DNA of 64,000 nt, from assembly GCA_030263275.1 (NCBI GenBank), contig SZOR01000006.1, positions 1 to 64,000 on the forward strand, given 5' to 3'. The notes under the pieces are model-generated. The model did not search any database. It had not been told where the DNA came from and was given only the letters and a program-made list of their open reading frames with translations. Shown piece after piece: positions 18,525 to 29,200 of this stretch (position 1 is the stretch's first letter; each line of letters opens with the position of its first letter). Position numbers and translations under genes: made by a program. Source of the stretch: DSNY01 sp016861185 (lineage in GTDB: Bacteria > Pseudomonadota > Gammaproteobacteria > Burkholderiales > Burkholderiaceae_F).

Positions 18525-21500
18525 TCATCGCGACAGTTCGCGCCACGAGTCGCGGCCGATCCGGCCGAAGGTCCGGTTCAGTTCGTTCTGCAGGCTGCCC
18601 GACGTGCCGCTCAGCAGCTTCACCGCCGGGTTGCCGTCCAGTGCGAGCGGCTGCTTGACCATACCCACCCTGATCGGCACGCCGGCGATGATCTGGTCTG
18701 CGTCGTCGACCTTGCCGTCCCCGTTGGTGTCAAACACCGAATAGGGCAATTGGGCGCCGGTTCTCGCGTCGAGCTCCATCAGCCACCCGGAACCGCCGAA
18801 GCTGCATGGATCGTCCGAGGGGATCGCAGTCGTGAAGATCACGCGGCCACCGCGAACGTCGGCCGGGCCGATCACGCGTTCGCCGCTGCTCGGCAGATCG
18901 ATGTACCAGCCGCGTTTGGTGGTCCAGTTGATCGTGTTCGTGCTGACCCGGCGAACGTCGGTATTCACGCCGCGCAGGTTCATGTTGACGACGCTGATGG
19001 TCTGCTGCACGAGTTGGCTGCGATCGGTCGTCGTCACCGGCGTGCCGTTGTCGAGGATGCCGTAGAAGCTCTGGCCGGTGGTGTCGGTGTTGTCGCCGCT
19101 CGCGAACATCCGCCCCGTGCCGACCAGCACCATCACGCCGCTGACGCCTGCGGGCGGATTCGCAAGCTTCACGCGCGACTGGATGGGCTGCGGGGTCCCG
19201 CCTGCGTTGCGCGCTCGGAACAGCGGAGCGCCGTTGGGGAAACCGCTGGCCGGGGCAAAGGCGATGCCCCACGAAGACGTGCTCGTGCTCGACAGATCGA
19301 ACTTCCACACGTTGCCGTGCATGTCCGTCGCGTAGACGTAGTCGAAGACATAGTCGCCGTTGGAGTCGTACACCCAGGGCGTACCCAAGCCGTTCGGCGC
19401 TGCCGCACTGCCGACGCCGGTGTCGATCCGCTTGATCAGCCGGCCGTCGCTCACGCGCACGATGTACAGTGACGCCTGTTCGCTCGCGCTGCGATAGCCG
19501 TTGCCGAACAGGACGGCCCACTCGCCGTTGTTGAGCTTGTACAGCGCGCCATGGCCGATCGTGTAGCCGAGATACTGGCCGTACATCGGGTCGGCGGCAT
19601 CGCCGCTCTGCTGGGGTGTCGTCTGGTCGATTTCCCACAGCACCTTGCCGGCGTCGAACGCGTCCGGGTTCGTCACGTCGAGCGCAAACACCGATTTGCC
19701 GCCGGCGCCCGTCAAACCCACAAGCACGGTTTTCCACGATCCGCCGAAGAAGGCGTCGCGCACGACGGGCGAGCCGTCAACAAAGTAGCGGTGGGCATAC
19801 GTCGTCGACGCGAGCTGCGCCAGGTTGGGAAGAACGGTCTTCGGCACGTAGGCGAACAGCTCCCTGCCTCCGTCCGACAAGCTCGTGCTTCCGTCGAACG
19901 CGTGCAGCATGCCGTCGTTGGCGCCCACGTACAGCATCTTGCGGCGCGACTTCTTCCACTGGACGAACGCCGAGTACGGCGTCGAGCCGGAGGCCAGACC
20001 TTCGGGCAAGGACGTGTAGCCGTAGGTCTCCGCACCGGCGAAGGTCGGATCGGAGTTGACGATGTCGCCCAGCGGCAGGCTGCGGTTGCGGTACGCCCCG
20101 CCGTTTCTCTCCTCGCGGCTCGGGTCGCCGCGCAGATAGGCGAGCAGCTCGGCCGAGCCGATGTACGACCACAGGCCGGCCGCGCTCAGGTCGGCTTCCG
20201 TGAACGGGATTCCCGTCGTGCCGCTCCACGTGTAGATCCTGCGGCTGTCGTGGGCGGGGATCTTGCCGGTGTCGGTCGCCTCCCATACCGGGTCGCCGAC
20301 GGTACCGTCGCGGTTGATCCGGTAGGCCGTGAGCTTGCCGGTCCAGTCGGCGCTGCTGAAGCGCGCCTGGAACACCAGCGCGTCCGACTCCAGCCGCGTC
20401 GATTCGCTCGCCAGTGCGGCCGCGGCACTTGGCCGTTCGAAGATCCGGTTCAATGCGTCCTGCAGCGCATCCGCCAGTTCTTTCGGCGACTCGGCGGCGA
20501 ACGACTGTCCGCGGCTGTTGATCGCCGCGTGCCAGAGGTCATAAACGTTGCCCGGTGAAACGTCGGTGCCGGTCGACGGCCATGTGCCGGCGCCGCTCAG
20601 AAGGTTCTGATAGCCCTGTCCTGCGTAGGTGCTGCCGCCCCAACTGATATCGACAGGGCTTGTGACGTTAAGTGAACGCGACAAACCTAGGCCAACGGTG
20701 AACGTAACGAGGTGCTGCCAAGTCGCCGGGTCGTTCTTCGGGCTCCAGTACTGCTGATCGGCGGTGCCATTGCGATCAACGCGGTACGGGATCAGGTTGT
20801 TTTCGAGGTCGGTCCGCAGGTCCGTGGCCCAGTAGTGAAACGCTATGTCCGCAACGTTGTTCGAACTTGCGCCGCGGTAGATGCTCGTCAGCGCCGAAGT
20901 CGTGTCGTAGACCTTGCCGTCAGGCAGGGTGCGCGACGTGCCGTCCTGGTTGCCGCAGGTGCTGCCGCTGCAGTAGCCACCGGAGTCGTTGTCGCTGTTC
21001 CAGATGCCATCGGTCATCAGGATGTGGAAGTTGGGCCGGCATGAGTACTGAGTGCCACTGACGGTGGTCGACTGATTGGGATCGATGCCGTACGGGCTGT
21101 TGTTGCCGGTGGTCGTGAAGTACTGCCCCGCGCGTGACGCGGCGGTACGCAGCGGCGTACCGCCGGAAGCCGGCAGACGGAACAGCCAGTAGTAGAAGTT
21201 GTTGCGATGGGTCGCATCCGCCGCGTTGCCCGGTGTGCCGATCCAGCGCCGAATCCGGTTGGAAACGCCTGATCCGGTCCAGCCGGTGCAGTTCGTGCCG
21301 TAGCCGGTGCAGGAGTTGATCGCCTGCCAAGCCACACGCGTGTTCGGCGGCGTGGTCGCCATCGCGCGCGATGCCGCCGAGACGGTCATCAGGTTGCGTG
21401 TTCGGTAGAAGGAGTACCAGTTGGCGAAGTTCTGACGCTCATCGGGCCCGATCGCCGGGTTGACGCCAGACGTCGAAGACACGATAACCAGCGTGTAGCA

Positions 21501-22130
21501 GTAGTCGTCGTCGACGCTGCCGCTGCAGTTCGTGTTCTGCTTGTCGAAGCGGTAGTAATAGGCCGGACCCGGTGTCGTGGTCGAAAACGTCGCCACTGCA
21601 ACGCCGCGCAACTCCAGTTCGGCTTTTAGCGCCGCGAGATCTGCGGTCGTCAGTGCGCTGATGTCGCTGCCATGGGCCGCAAAGGTCTGCGAAGTGGAGC
21701 TCGGGTTGTACTCGCGCGTCGGGCGGTATCCGGTCGACAGGTTGACCGAGCCCCGGGTCGACGGGCCGGTCGTGCCGTTGGCGAAACCGTTGATCAACGC
21801 GCTGTCGAAAGAGGTCGTCAGCGGGTTGCCGTTCGCGTCCAGGGGCGGCGGGTACACGGTACCCGGGTTGTAGTAAAGCGGGTTGAACGTCGACGACTTG
21901 AAGCGGCGCGTCCCCGCATAGGTTTGCAGGCCGTCCGGCACGTAGGCCCATGCCATCGATCCGGAGTCGTCGAGCGTCACTGCGATGTTCGGCGGGAGCG
22001 GAGTCGGAAGAAACGGCGGCGTGTTCGAGATGGTGAACGCGGGCACGTCGTGAGCAAACAGCGCGGCCGACAGGACGACCGTCGCGACGAACCGGCGCGC
22101 GCCGGCGCAATGTGCAGATTGGCGTTTCAT
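18525..22130 (-). CDS. pilY1: PilY1-type pilus tip adhesin (cluster 1)
   Basis: This 1201-residue exported protein is probably at the pilus tip and involved in pilus extension, adhesion and surface sensing. The ATG at 22130 has GGAG upstream. A signal peptide covers about 1-32. The N-terminal half is von Willebrand A-like, with DDSGS at residues 54-58. The C-terminal half is the PilY1 beta-propeller (MLYVGANDGMLHAFDG, RELFAYVPKTVLPNL, YGFDYVYATDMHGN-like region). A DxNxDxxxD calcium loop lies at 922-930 (DSNGDYVFD), and a second EF-like run, DTNGDGKVDDAD, is near 1134. It sits between pilX and pilE in an operon with short gaps. Confidence 0.93.
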   Translation of the reverse strand: MKRQSAHCAGARRFVATVVLSAALFAHDVPAFTISNTPPFLPTPLPPNIAVTLDDSGSMAWAYVPDGLQTYAGTRRFKSSTFNPLYYNPGTVYPPPLDANGNPLTTSFDSALINGFANGTTGPSTRGSVNLSTGYRPTREYNPSSTSQTFAAHGSDISALTTADLAALKAELELRGVAVATFSTTTPGPAYYYRFDKQNTNCSGSVDDDYCYTLVIVSSTSGVNPAIGPDERQNFANWYSFYRTRNLMTVSAASRAMATTPPNTRVAWQAINSCTGYGTNCTGWTGSGVSNRIRRWIGTPGNAADATHRNNFYYWLFRLPASGGTPLRTAASRAGQYFTTTGNNSPYGIDPNQSTTVSGTQYSCRPNFHILMTDGIWNSDNDSGGYCSGSTCGNQDGTSRTLPDGKVYDTTSALTSIYRGASSNNVADIAFHYWATDLRTDLENNLIPYRVDRNGTADQQYWSPKNDPATWQHLVTFTVGLGLSRSLNVTSPVDISWGGSTYAGQGYQNLLSGAGTWPSTGTDVSPGNVYDLWHAAINSRGQSFAAESPKELADALQDALNRIFERPSAAAALASESTRLESDALVFQARFSSADWTGKLTAYRINRDGTVGDPVWEATDTGKIPAHDSRRIYTWSGTTGIPFTEADLSAAGLWSYIGSAELLAYLRGDPSREERNGGAYRNRSLPLGDIVNSDPTFAGAETYGYTSLPEGLASGSTPYSAFVQWKKSRRKMLYVGANDGMLHAFDGSTSLSDGGRELFAYVPKTVLPNLAQLASTTYAHRYFVDGSPVVRDAFFGGSWKTVLVGLTGAGGKSVFALDVTNPDAFDAGKVLWEIDQTTPQQSGDAADPMYGQYLGYTIGHGALYKLNNGEWAVLFGNGYRSASEQASLYIVRVSDGRLIKRIDTGVGSAAAPNGLGTPWVYDSNGDYVFDYVYATDMHGNVWKFDLSSTSTSSWGIAFAPASGFPNGAPLFRARNAGGTPQPIQSRVKLANPPAGVSGVMVLVGTGRMFASGDNTDTTGQSFYGILDNGTPVTTTDRSQLVQQTISVVNMNLRGVNTDVRRVSTNTINWTTKRGWYIDLPSSGERVIGPADVRGGRVIFTTAIPSDDPCSFGGSGWLMELDARTGAQLPYSVFDTNGDGKVDDADQIIAGVPIRVGMVKQPLALDGNPAVKLLSGTSGSLQNELNRTFGRIGRDSWRELSR

Positions 22131-22166
22131 CGTTTTCTCCACTGCCTCGTAGTCCCGGTTGCAGCG

Positions 22167-22709
22167 TTACGGGCGGACGTAGGTCGTCTGAACCAGCGTC
22201 GACGTGCTGCTGTTGGCGCCGTAGCCTGCCGCGGTGACCCGATAGACGACCAGGAACTTCAGGGGCTGACCCTCGTTGGGCCCCTCGTTGACCGGTATTT
22301 GGCCCACGCGTTCGAGGATGCAGCGCGGTTGCAGCGCCACGCCGCTGATGCTTGCCCCGGTCGGCATCACGCGCACCTTCGTATCGTCCTTCCAGTTCCA
22401 GCCGGACGCCTCGTAAGTCTGCGGCTGGTCTGCCGCCGGTGCCGTGTACGCACCGCCGCTGCCGTCGAACGCGGGCAGCGCACCCTGCGTCACCAGCACC
22501 GACTCGCAGTCGCGCAGCGATGCTTCGGCGCTTTCGAAGGCGCGGATGCGCTCGCGCGTGTTGCCCGACATGCGCTCCTCCTGCGTGGCGACCGAGTACG
22601 CGGCCACGCCGAGCAGGCTCAGCATCGCAAGAAAAATCAGGCCGATGATCAGCACGGTTCCGCGCTGCCCGCGCAAGGAGAGGGTCTTTTTCTTCATCGA
22701 CGTCTTCAC
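22167..22709 (-). CDS. pilX: Minor pilin assembly protein PilX (cluster 1)
   Basis: This 180-residue protein has a short basic leader then GTVLIIGLIFLAMLSLLGVAAYS, the hydrophobic pilin helix without Glu at +5, as is usual for PilX. It contains EERMSGNTRERIRAFESAEASLRDCE, typical of PilX_N. GTG at 22709 overlaps the pilW stop by four bases; ATG at 22697 is an alternative. PilX helps prime pilus assembly with the other minor pilins and PilY1. Confidence 0.9.
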   Translation of the reverse strand: MKTSMKKKTLSLRGQRGTVLIIGLIFLAMLSLLGVAAYSVATQEERMSGNTRERIRAFESAEASLRDCESVLVTQGALPAFDGSGGAYTAPAADQPQTYEASGWNWKDDTKVRVMPTGASISGVALQPRCILERVGQIPVNEGPNEGQPLKFLVVYRVTAAGYGANSSTSTLVQTTYVRP

Positions 22710-23824
22710 AGGATGCGGTTGCGCAGCGCGACCGTCGTCGTAAATACCTGGCGCAGGCGGCGGTCGGGAGCGGTCTGCGTCTCCGGCGCACCGTCGCCGT
22801 CGGTGTCGCGAAACGCGTAGGTCTGCGCGCCGGTGGTGATGCTGTTCTCGGGGCCGCGTACCAGCAGACTCATGCGCACGCTGACGACCTGTCCGGCGTT
22901 CGGCGTCGCCGGCGCGGCAAGCAGACTGCTTGCCGGCACGTAGTTCTCCGCTCTTCCATCCGGCTCGGGCGCGGTCGTGTCGATTCCGTACAGGACTTCC
23001 ATGTCTTCGACGCCGTCGACCAACTCCTCGGCCGTGTTGCCGACCACGCGGTACAGCGCCGGCTGTCCGGCTGCGTTCTGACCCACGAAGTACGAGGTCT
23101 CGGTGAAACGCATCACGACGGCGCGCGAATCCGGTTCGAAGAAGAAGCCCGGCACGACCGCGGAGTTGCCCGCGCTACCGTCGGCGCCCGCCCCGCTGGT
23201 CTTGTATTCGAGGACGGTCGGAAAGTTGCCGATGCCGGTGGTCACCGGGTTGTTGGTGACGCGGAACATCAGGGCGCGTTCGCAGTTCGCGAGCACGACG
23301 ACATCGCCGTTGCGGATGCCGACGCCGTTGTGTTCGATCGTCACCGTGCGCGCCACCGGGTCCGTGTTGGCGACGATCCGCACCGTCATGCCTGCCGCCC
23401 GGCGGATCGTCAGCACGTCGCCGGCAAGCCGCGCGATCGGCGTCGCGGTCGATGCGGTCGGGTTGGTCCAGTTGACGCCGTCCTCGTAGCCGGAGATGCC
23501 GTCCGCGCTGCCGTTGAACGGAACGGGCGGCTGCGTGACGTTGAAGAAGTTCCGGTTCTCGCCGTCGGCGACCAGGCTGCGCGAACGACAACCCGCGTAG
23601 TTCGTCATTCGCAGGTCCTGCGCGATGAAGTCGAGCGCGAAGCGCCCGCTCTCCTGCACGCGCGCGAGGTTCTCGTTCGTGCGGTAGGCGCCGCGCGAAC
23701 CGACGTAGATGTAGGTCAGCGCTCCCAGGATGATCAGGCCGATCGTGATGCTGATCATCAGCTCGATCAGCGTCAGGCCGCGCTGTGCGCTGCGGCCGAC
23801 GGAAGGTGCAATACGCGGCTTCAT
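22706..23824 (-). CDS. pilW: Minor pilin PilW (cluster 1)
   Basis: This 372-residue minor pilin starts at 23824, overlapping the pilV stop as ATGA. Prepilin leader ...SAQRG is followed by LTLIELMISITIGLIILGALTYIY with Glu at +5. A large periplasmic domain follows, ending in RRLRQVFTTTVALRNRIL, the conserved PilW C-terminus. Longer in-frame extension upstream is Arg-rich and overlaps pilV, so it was rejected. It belongs to the fimT-pilV-pilW-pilX-pilY1-pilE operon. Confidence 0.92.
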   Translation of the reverse strand: MKPRIAPSVGRSAQRGLTLIELMISITIGLIILGALTYIYVGSRGAYRTNENLARVQESGRFALDFIAQDLRMTNYAGCRSRSLVADGENRNFFNVTQPPVPFNGSADGISGYEDGVNWTNPTASTATPIARLAGDVLTIRRAAGMTVRIVANTDPVARTVTIEHNGVGIRNGDVVVLANCERALMFRVTNNPVTTGIGNFPTVLEYKTSGAGADGSAGNSAVVPGFFFEPDSRAVVMRFTETSYFVGQNAAGQPALYRVVGNTAEELVDGVEDMEVLYGIDTTAPEPDGRAENYVPASSLLAAPATPNAGQVVSVRMSLLVRGPENSITTGAQTYAFRDTDGDGAPETQTAPDRRLRQVFTTTVALRNRIL

Positions 23825-24276
23825 CGGTCGTTGTTCCAGAGCCGGGTCACGATCGTCTGCGTGGCCGCCGTACCGCCGCCGCCGCGCGAGTCGTCCCACT
23901 GGACCGTGACGGTCACGGTTTCGTTGACGGTGTCGACGACGATCGAACCGTCGCCGCCGGGCAACGAACGCAAGCGCGCCAGCCAGTCGTTGATGTCGCG
24001 GGCGCAGACGCCCGTGCACGCGCTGCCCGGCGCGGTCGCCGCAAGCGCGAGTGCATAGGCGGTGGCGTCCCTGTTGTTCGCGCGCATGCGCTCGGCCATG
24101 TCGTCGGCGTACTGCGCGGCCTGTGCGCGATAGAACGATCCCTGGCTCGTGCGCAGGCTGGCGGCCTGCAGCCCCGCCATGCCGAGCAGGCCGAGCGAAA
24201 GGATCACGATCGCGACCAGCACCTCGAGCAGGCTCAGGCCGCGTTGACGGCGAACGCGTGGGACGGAGGAGGTCAT
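23821..24276 (-). CDS. pilV: Minor pilin PilV (cluster 1)
   Basis: This 151-residue pilin-like protein has leader MTSSVPRVRRQRG followed by LSLLEVLVAIVILSLGLLGMAGLQ, with Glu at +5 and the GLLGxAGLQ signature of PilV. AERMRANNRDA is also typical of the family. It overlaps pilW by four bases. PilV takes part in the minor-pilin tip complex. Confidence 0.92.
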   Translation of the reverse strand: MTSSVPRVRRQRGLSLLEVLVAIVILSLGLLGMAGLQAASLRTSQGSFYRAQAAQYADDMAERMRANNRDATAYALALAATAPGSACTGVCARDINDWLARLRSLPGGDGSIVVDTVNETVTVTVQWDDSRGGGGTAATQTIVTRLWNNDR

Positions 24277-24303
24277 CGTCGGGTGCTCCGGCTGTTCACG
24301 TCT

Positions 24304-24936
24304 CTATGGATTGGTGCAGCTCGCGACGGCGCCGCTGTCCTTCTCGGGCACGCCGTCGTTGTTCGAGTCGAGGCCGAAGCGCACGCGCCCCGCGCCGTTG
24401 ACCAGCACCGCGCGCGCGCGCGACTGGCCGTCTTCGACGAGGTTCGCGCCGTGGCAGACCACGAAGGCGCCGCCGCCGGCAGTGGTCAGGCGGCCGCCGG
24501 CGTCGAACGCGATGAAGTTCGCGAAGTTGGCGTTGCCGTACAGCGTCAGCGGCGCTTCCAGCGGGGCGCCCGCGCGCAGCGTTTCTTCGCCCGCATCCTG
24601 TGCGGCGTTGCGGTTGGTGTCGACGAACATCGTCCAGCCCGCGCCCCAGTTGCCCGATCCGGCCGTGCCGCCGTGAACCAGCGTGATCTGCTCGCCGCGC
24701 CGCACCGCCTCGCTGCGCGCGAACTGCAGCGCCGTATAGAACTCGTGCGTGCTCGAGGCGAGGCGATTGTTCAGGATGAAGGTCTGCATGTTCGGCACGC
24801 CGATGCCGAGCAGGATCGCGGCGATCGCCATCACGACCAGCACCTCGATCAGCGACAGACCGCGGTTCGCGGTCGGTGCCCGACGCCGTGCGTTTCTGAG
24901 ATCCACTGCCGCCCTCCAAGGCCGAATCGGCCGCAT
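24304..24936 (-). CDS. fimT: FimT/GspH-type pseudopilin (cluster 1)
   Basis: This is a roughly 210-residue minor pilin with leader ending TANRG and helix LSLIEVLVVMAIAAILLGIGVPN, Glu at +5. A GspH domain follows (LASSTHEFYTALQFARSEAVRRG, WTMFVDTNRNAAQD). FimT proteins in some bacteria bind DNA for natural transformation; that role here is unproven. ATG at 24960 is an alternative start; neither has a clear ribosome site. It opens cluster 1, 27 bases before pilV. Confidence 0.85.
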   Translation of the reverse strand: MRPIRPWRAAVDLRNARRRAPTANRGLSLIEVLVVMAIAAILLGIGVPNMQTFILNNRLASSTHEFYTALQFARSEAVRRGEQITLVHGGTAGSGNWGAGWTMFVDTNRNAAQDAGEETLRAGAPLEAPLTLYGNANFANFIAFDAGGRLTTAGGGAFVVCHGANLVEDGQSRARAVLVNGAGRVRFGLDSNNDGVPEKDSGAVASCTNP

Positions 24937-25064
24937 CCGAACGGGAATTCGGACGCGCATTCGACGGCTAAAGGTAGGCGGCGGTAGCCGGCGTCTAAGC
25001 GCCGATAAGCGGCGAAAACTTCAGGCGGCCACCGGCCGCTCGTGCCCGATCGGCGGCAAAATCG

Positions 25065-25649
25065 TCAGCGGCAGGGCAAGTCCGGTGCGAGGATCCGGGT
25101 CGACCCGTCGGTGGCTACGCAGACCCGGCGCGACGCCTCGCCGCCGGCTGAGGCGAACGCGAGGACGACCGGCGTGGCATGGTCGAGCGCGCCGACCGGC
25201 CTGAAGCTCACCGCGGCAAGCGGCGCGGCATGCGCGACGGCGGATGCGCTGATGTCGACACGGCGCCCGGGCTCGACGTGCAGCACGGTTTCACCCGTAT
25301 CGATGCGGCCGTTGCGGTTCGTGTCTTCGAAGACGGCCCAGCCGCGCCTCCAGGACTGCGCCTCCACGGTGCAGCGGACTTCGCGCAGCGGCCGCTCGGC
25401 GCCGTGCTCGTCGATGCCGCACACGGCCACCGGGACGCGCCGCGCGATCGCAGCCGTACGCGCGAACTCCAGGCTCGCCACCAGGGCACGCGCGCCGGCG
25501 GACTGCTGTTCGTTGAGCGCAAGCGCCAACACCGAGGTCGTGCCCAGCCCCAGCACGAGCGCGCCGATCGTGGCCGCCACGAGCGACTCGACCACGGTCA
25601 CGCCGCGTTGGCGTCGGGCGTACGAAAACGGAAGGCAGGTGCGGCGCAC
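25065..25649 (-). CDS. GspH/FimT-type pseudopilin with divergent prepilin motif
   Basis: This 194-residue protein has leader ARRQRG then VTVVESLVAATIGALVLGLGTTS; the +5 Glu is kept but the helix is unusual (VTVVES rather than FTLIE). The GspH core is visible (SLEFARTAAIARRVPVAVCG, WAVFEDTNRNGRIDTGE). Four Cys residues could form disulfides. It lies between the two pilin operons on the same strand, with over 100 bases on both sides, and may be expressed separately. Confidence 0.82.
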   Translation of the reverse strand: MRRTCLPFSYARRQRGVTVVESLVAATIGALVLGLGTTSVLALALNEQQSAGARALVASLEFARTAAIARRVPVAVCGIDEHGAERPLREVRCTVEAQSWRRGWAVFEDTNRNGRIDTGETVLHVEPGRRVDISASAVAHAAPLAAVSFRPVGALDHATPVVLAFASAGGEASRRVCVATDGSTRILAPDLPCR

Positions 25650-25789
25650 GTCGAAAACCTCTGCTCGGGTTTTCGACGAGCGACTTGATCGCTTGAGTGC
25701 GTGCGATGCCGCGGGAAGGTGTAGGAAGTGCGCCTACACCGAGCATTCGGTGTTCGCGCCGGCGGCGGGTGGATCGGGAGATCGGCGCG

Positions 25790-26263
25790 TCAGCGCCGCC
25801 AGCACTCCGCCGCAGGCCTGGTGTTGTTGACGGCGCCGCGCACGCCCGTGTGGGTCAGCGTGAGGTCGCCGCATTCGTCGCCGGCCATCGAGCCGGTTCG
25901 CGTGGCGGTGAGCGTGTACGTGGTCGAGCCCGCACCGCCGCCCGCGCTGATCGCGATGTTGTACCTGGCCGCCGCCGGCGCCGCCGGGCTCTGCGTGAAA
26001 GGCCCCGGCAGCGCGCAACTGTAGGCGTTGTCTTGCGTGAAGCAGCGCTGCAGGAAGGCAGCGGCCTCGAGCAGTGTCTGCTGCGCCTCGTTGCGGTTGG
26101 CGCGCTGAATGTACTGCGTGTACGACGGAATCGCGATCGCGGCGAGGATCGCGATGATCACGACGACCGCCATCAGCTCGATCAGCGTGAAGCCGCGGGC
26201 GCGGCAAAGCCGGCGCGGCGACGACGTAAAGGCGGGCAGGGCGTGCATCGTCTCGGCACCCAT
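25790..26263 (-). CDS. pilE: Type IV pilin-like protein PilE (cluster 2)
   Basis: This 157-residue pilin has leader ...LCRARG and FTLIELMAVVVIIAILAAIAIPSYTQYI, Glu at +5. The C-terminal portion (CFTQDNAYSCALP, GDECGDLTLTHTGVRG, ending CWRR) closely parallels the cluster 1 PilE (ECGNLTLTQAGVRG, ending CWQR), so the two are paralogues. Its start codon overlaps the upstream pilY1 stop as TGATG. An internal ATG at 26248 is an alternative start. Confidence 0.88.
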   Translation of the reverse strand: MGAETMHALPAFTSSPRRLCRARGFTLIELMAVVVIIAILAAIAIPSYTQYIQRANRNEAQQTLLEAAAFLQRCFTQDNAYSCALPGPFTQSPAAPAAARYNIAISAGGGAGSTTYTLTATRTGSMAGDECGDLTLTHTGVRGAVNNTRPAAECWRR

Positions 26264-29200
26264 CAGTCGAGGATCTGTCGCCAAGTGCGAACCCGGCCGA
26301 GAGTCGGGAATGTGAACTGCCGTCCGCGGCCGCCGTTAGGATCCCCAACGTTCTGCGAGAACACGTAATAGATCCCCTCGTTTGCTGCAGACGCCCCATT
26401 ACCGCGATTCAGGAGCGTCAGCATGCCCAACGAGCCGGGCATCTGAATTGCACCCGATCCCGCGTCGGCAAAGCTGCGCGTGCCCAGGAAGCTGCCCGTC
26501 AGGTAGTCGAGCCGGTACAGGAACGAGTCGCCTCCCGGACTACAAGGGTCGATAGAAGGAATAAACGACTGCGCGAGCAGGTTGTTCCCAACGGCTGCCG
26601 CGGGAATGACGATACGCTCGCGCGGAGTGACGACGGCTGCACTGCTCGTGTCCACCGCCGTTCCGGCGACGCCGTAGCGTACGCCGAGGTCCAGATACCA
26701 GCCGCGCTTGCCAGCGCTGTAGTTCACCGGGAAGTTGGTCAGCCGGTAATTGGTCGGCTCGTCGCCCGCGATCGAGGGATCGAACACGTCCTTCTGCGTG
26801 ATTGCCTGCTGCACCATGTCCGTGCCACTACGGAAATTGGCATCGAGCGGAGCGGCCGAAGGTTTGTCCCAGACGCCGTACAGCGTCTGGACCTCCGTGT
26901 TGTCCTTGTCGCCCGGCGAAAAAAGCTTCCCGGTGCCGAACATCACCATCCGGCCACCGTTGGGATGTCGCCGCAGCAACGGCTGCGCGAAGATCGGCTG
27001 GCGCTGACCCGCGAGATTGCGCGCCTGGAACAGCGGCTGGCCGCCGAGCGCGACGTTCCACGACGCCGGGTCGGTGCTGCTCAGATCGAATTTCCAGAGA
27101 TTGCCGCGCAGGTCGCCGGCATACACGCCGATCAACTGCTGGTTGGCGTCGAACGCGGGGGCGGGCGTACTCAGGCCGTTCGGATTCGAGCTGTCGCCGT
27201 CACCGGTGTCGATGATGCGGATCGGATTGCCGGTTTCGAGGTCGACGATGAACAGTGCCGCGCGCTTGTTGTCGCTCTCCGGACCATTGCCAAACACGCC
27301 GACCCACTTACCGTTCTTCGCGCGGGCGGTGAACGCCGGCCCGAACACGTGCCCGAGGTATTGATAGCTCGAACTCGACAGCGAGGCTTCGTCGAGGTCC
27401 CACATGATGTTGCCGGCGCCGAGCGTCGCAGGGTCGGTCGCATCGATCGCGAACACCGAACGCCCGCCCGCGCCGAGCGAGCCGATGACGACCGTCCGCC
27501 ACGACGGCGAGCCGATCCCGTTCGGCGCGATGTACGCATCGCCCGAGGCCGGCACGCCGTCGACGAAGTAGCGGTGCGCGTAGTCGGGCCGCGTCAGCTC
27601 GGGCAGGTTGCGGATGATCGAGCGCGGCACGTACGCGAACACCTCCACGCCCGTGTCGGCGTTGAACGCGTGGAACATGCCGGCGTTGGATCCGAGCCAG
27701 ATCAAAGGCGTCCGGCCGGGAACCGTGCTCGTACCCGTGTTCGCCCGAACGAAGGCTTGGTAGGTGTCGCGGCCTGGAGTACCGGAGGGCAACAGGTCGA
27801 GCGCAAAGTCGTCGTCCTTCACGTACAGCGGGCTTGAATTGACGATGGAACCGAGCACGTTGCTATTCGCACCGCGCGGGCGGTCGCGCAGGTTGCCCGG
27901 CGGGACCGCGCTGCGCTCCTTGCTGCGGTCGCCGCGCAGGTAGTTGATCACGTCGGCAGCGGTCGCGGACGGATTGCTGCTCAGTTCGGCCATCTGCGAC
28001 GACGAAACCCCCGTCGATCCGCTTTCCGGCACGAAGTCGACGCGCGACCCGTCGGGGCGCAGCGTGAAGATCCGCCGCGCGTTGGGTGCGGGCAGTTGGT
28101 CGGAAGCCCGCCACAGCCACCGGTTGCCGCCGAAGTCCTTGAACTGCAGCGTTGCTGGATCGATCTCGCGGCGATAGAGGTTGCCGGTCCAGGTTCCCTG
28201 CGAGAACTCGGTAGTGAACACACCGTTGCCCACATCCAGAAACGCCGTCGTCGCCGTGGCGGCAGAGCCGCTGTTCGCGCGCTCGATGATCTCGCGCAGC
28301 GCCTGTGCCAAGCGTGCCGACAGTTCCTGCGGATCGTTGGCAACGAGCAGCCGCCCTCGACTGTTGATGGCCGCGTGCCACAGGTCGTCCGCCGCGGACG
28401 GCGTCAGAATGTTGACCGCAGGCCAGTTATCGGCACCCGAATCGAGACTGTTCAGGAAGGTGTCGCCTTGGCCGGTCTTTTCACCCACCAATGCCAACGC
28501 TACCGCCATGATTGAGAGGTTCTGCCAGAACGCCGGATTGGCCGTGCTGGGTGCCACGATGTTCGGCATGCCGGGCTGAAGATCCCGGTACCAGAAGTAC
28601 ATCGCGATGTCTGCAAGCGTTTGCGCCTCCGAACCGACATAGCGGCTGTTGTTCGTATTGTCGAGCCCGTTCGTGAATGTTCCCGTCTTCATCGTCGGGT
28701 CGAACTGATAGCACGACGGACCGCTTGCGACTCCAGGAGGGCAGATCAACGGGCCCGTGGTGTTGTCGGCGTTCTGCACACCGGCCGGTAACCCGCTGAA
28801 AAGCCCCGAGCGGCTCTCGTTCCAGTAACCGTCGGTCGAATAAACGTGGTAGCTCTGCCGGCAGGCGGCGAATTGCCCGTCGTTGGAGCCGGGATTGTTG
28901 GCCCACGGGCCGTTGGGGTGCGGCCCGCTGCCGTTGGTCCACGCGAAGTAATCGCCGACCTGATACAGCGCGCGCCCCGACGGCGTGTTGCCGCCGACGT
29001 CGTGGTTGTTCAGGGTGTTGAAGAAGACTTGGCGATGCGCACCGGAAAATGCGCGCACGCCGAGCCTGACCGTGTTCGACGAGAACCCGTCGACCGTGGT
29101 CGTGCCGTTATTGATGGTCCCCAGTCCGACACGGAATCCGCTGCCGAGAGCAGCCATTGCGTGGCCCATCGCTCCGCGCGCCAGCAGCGTGCGCGAGCGG

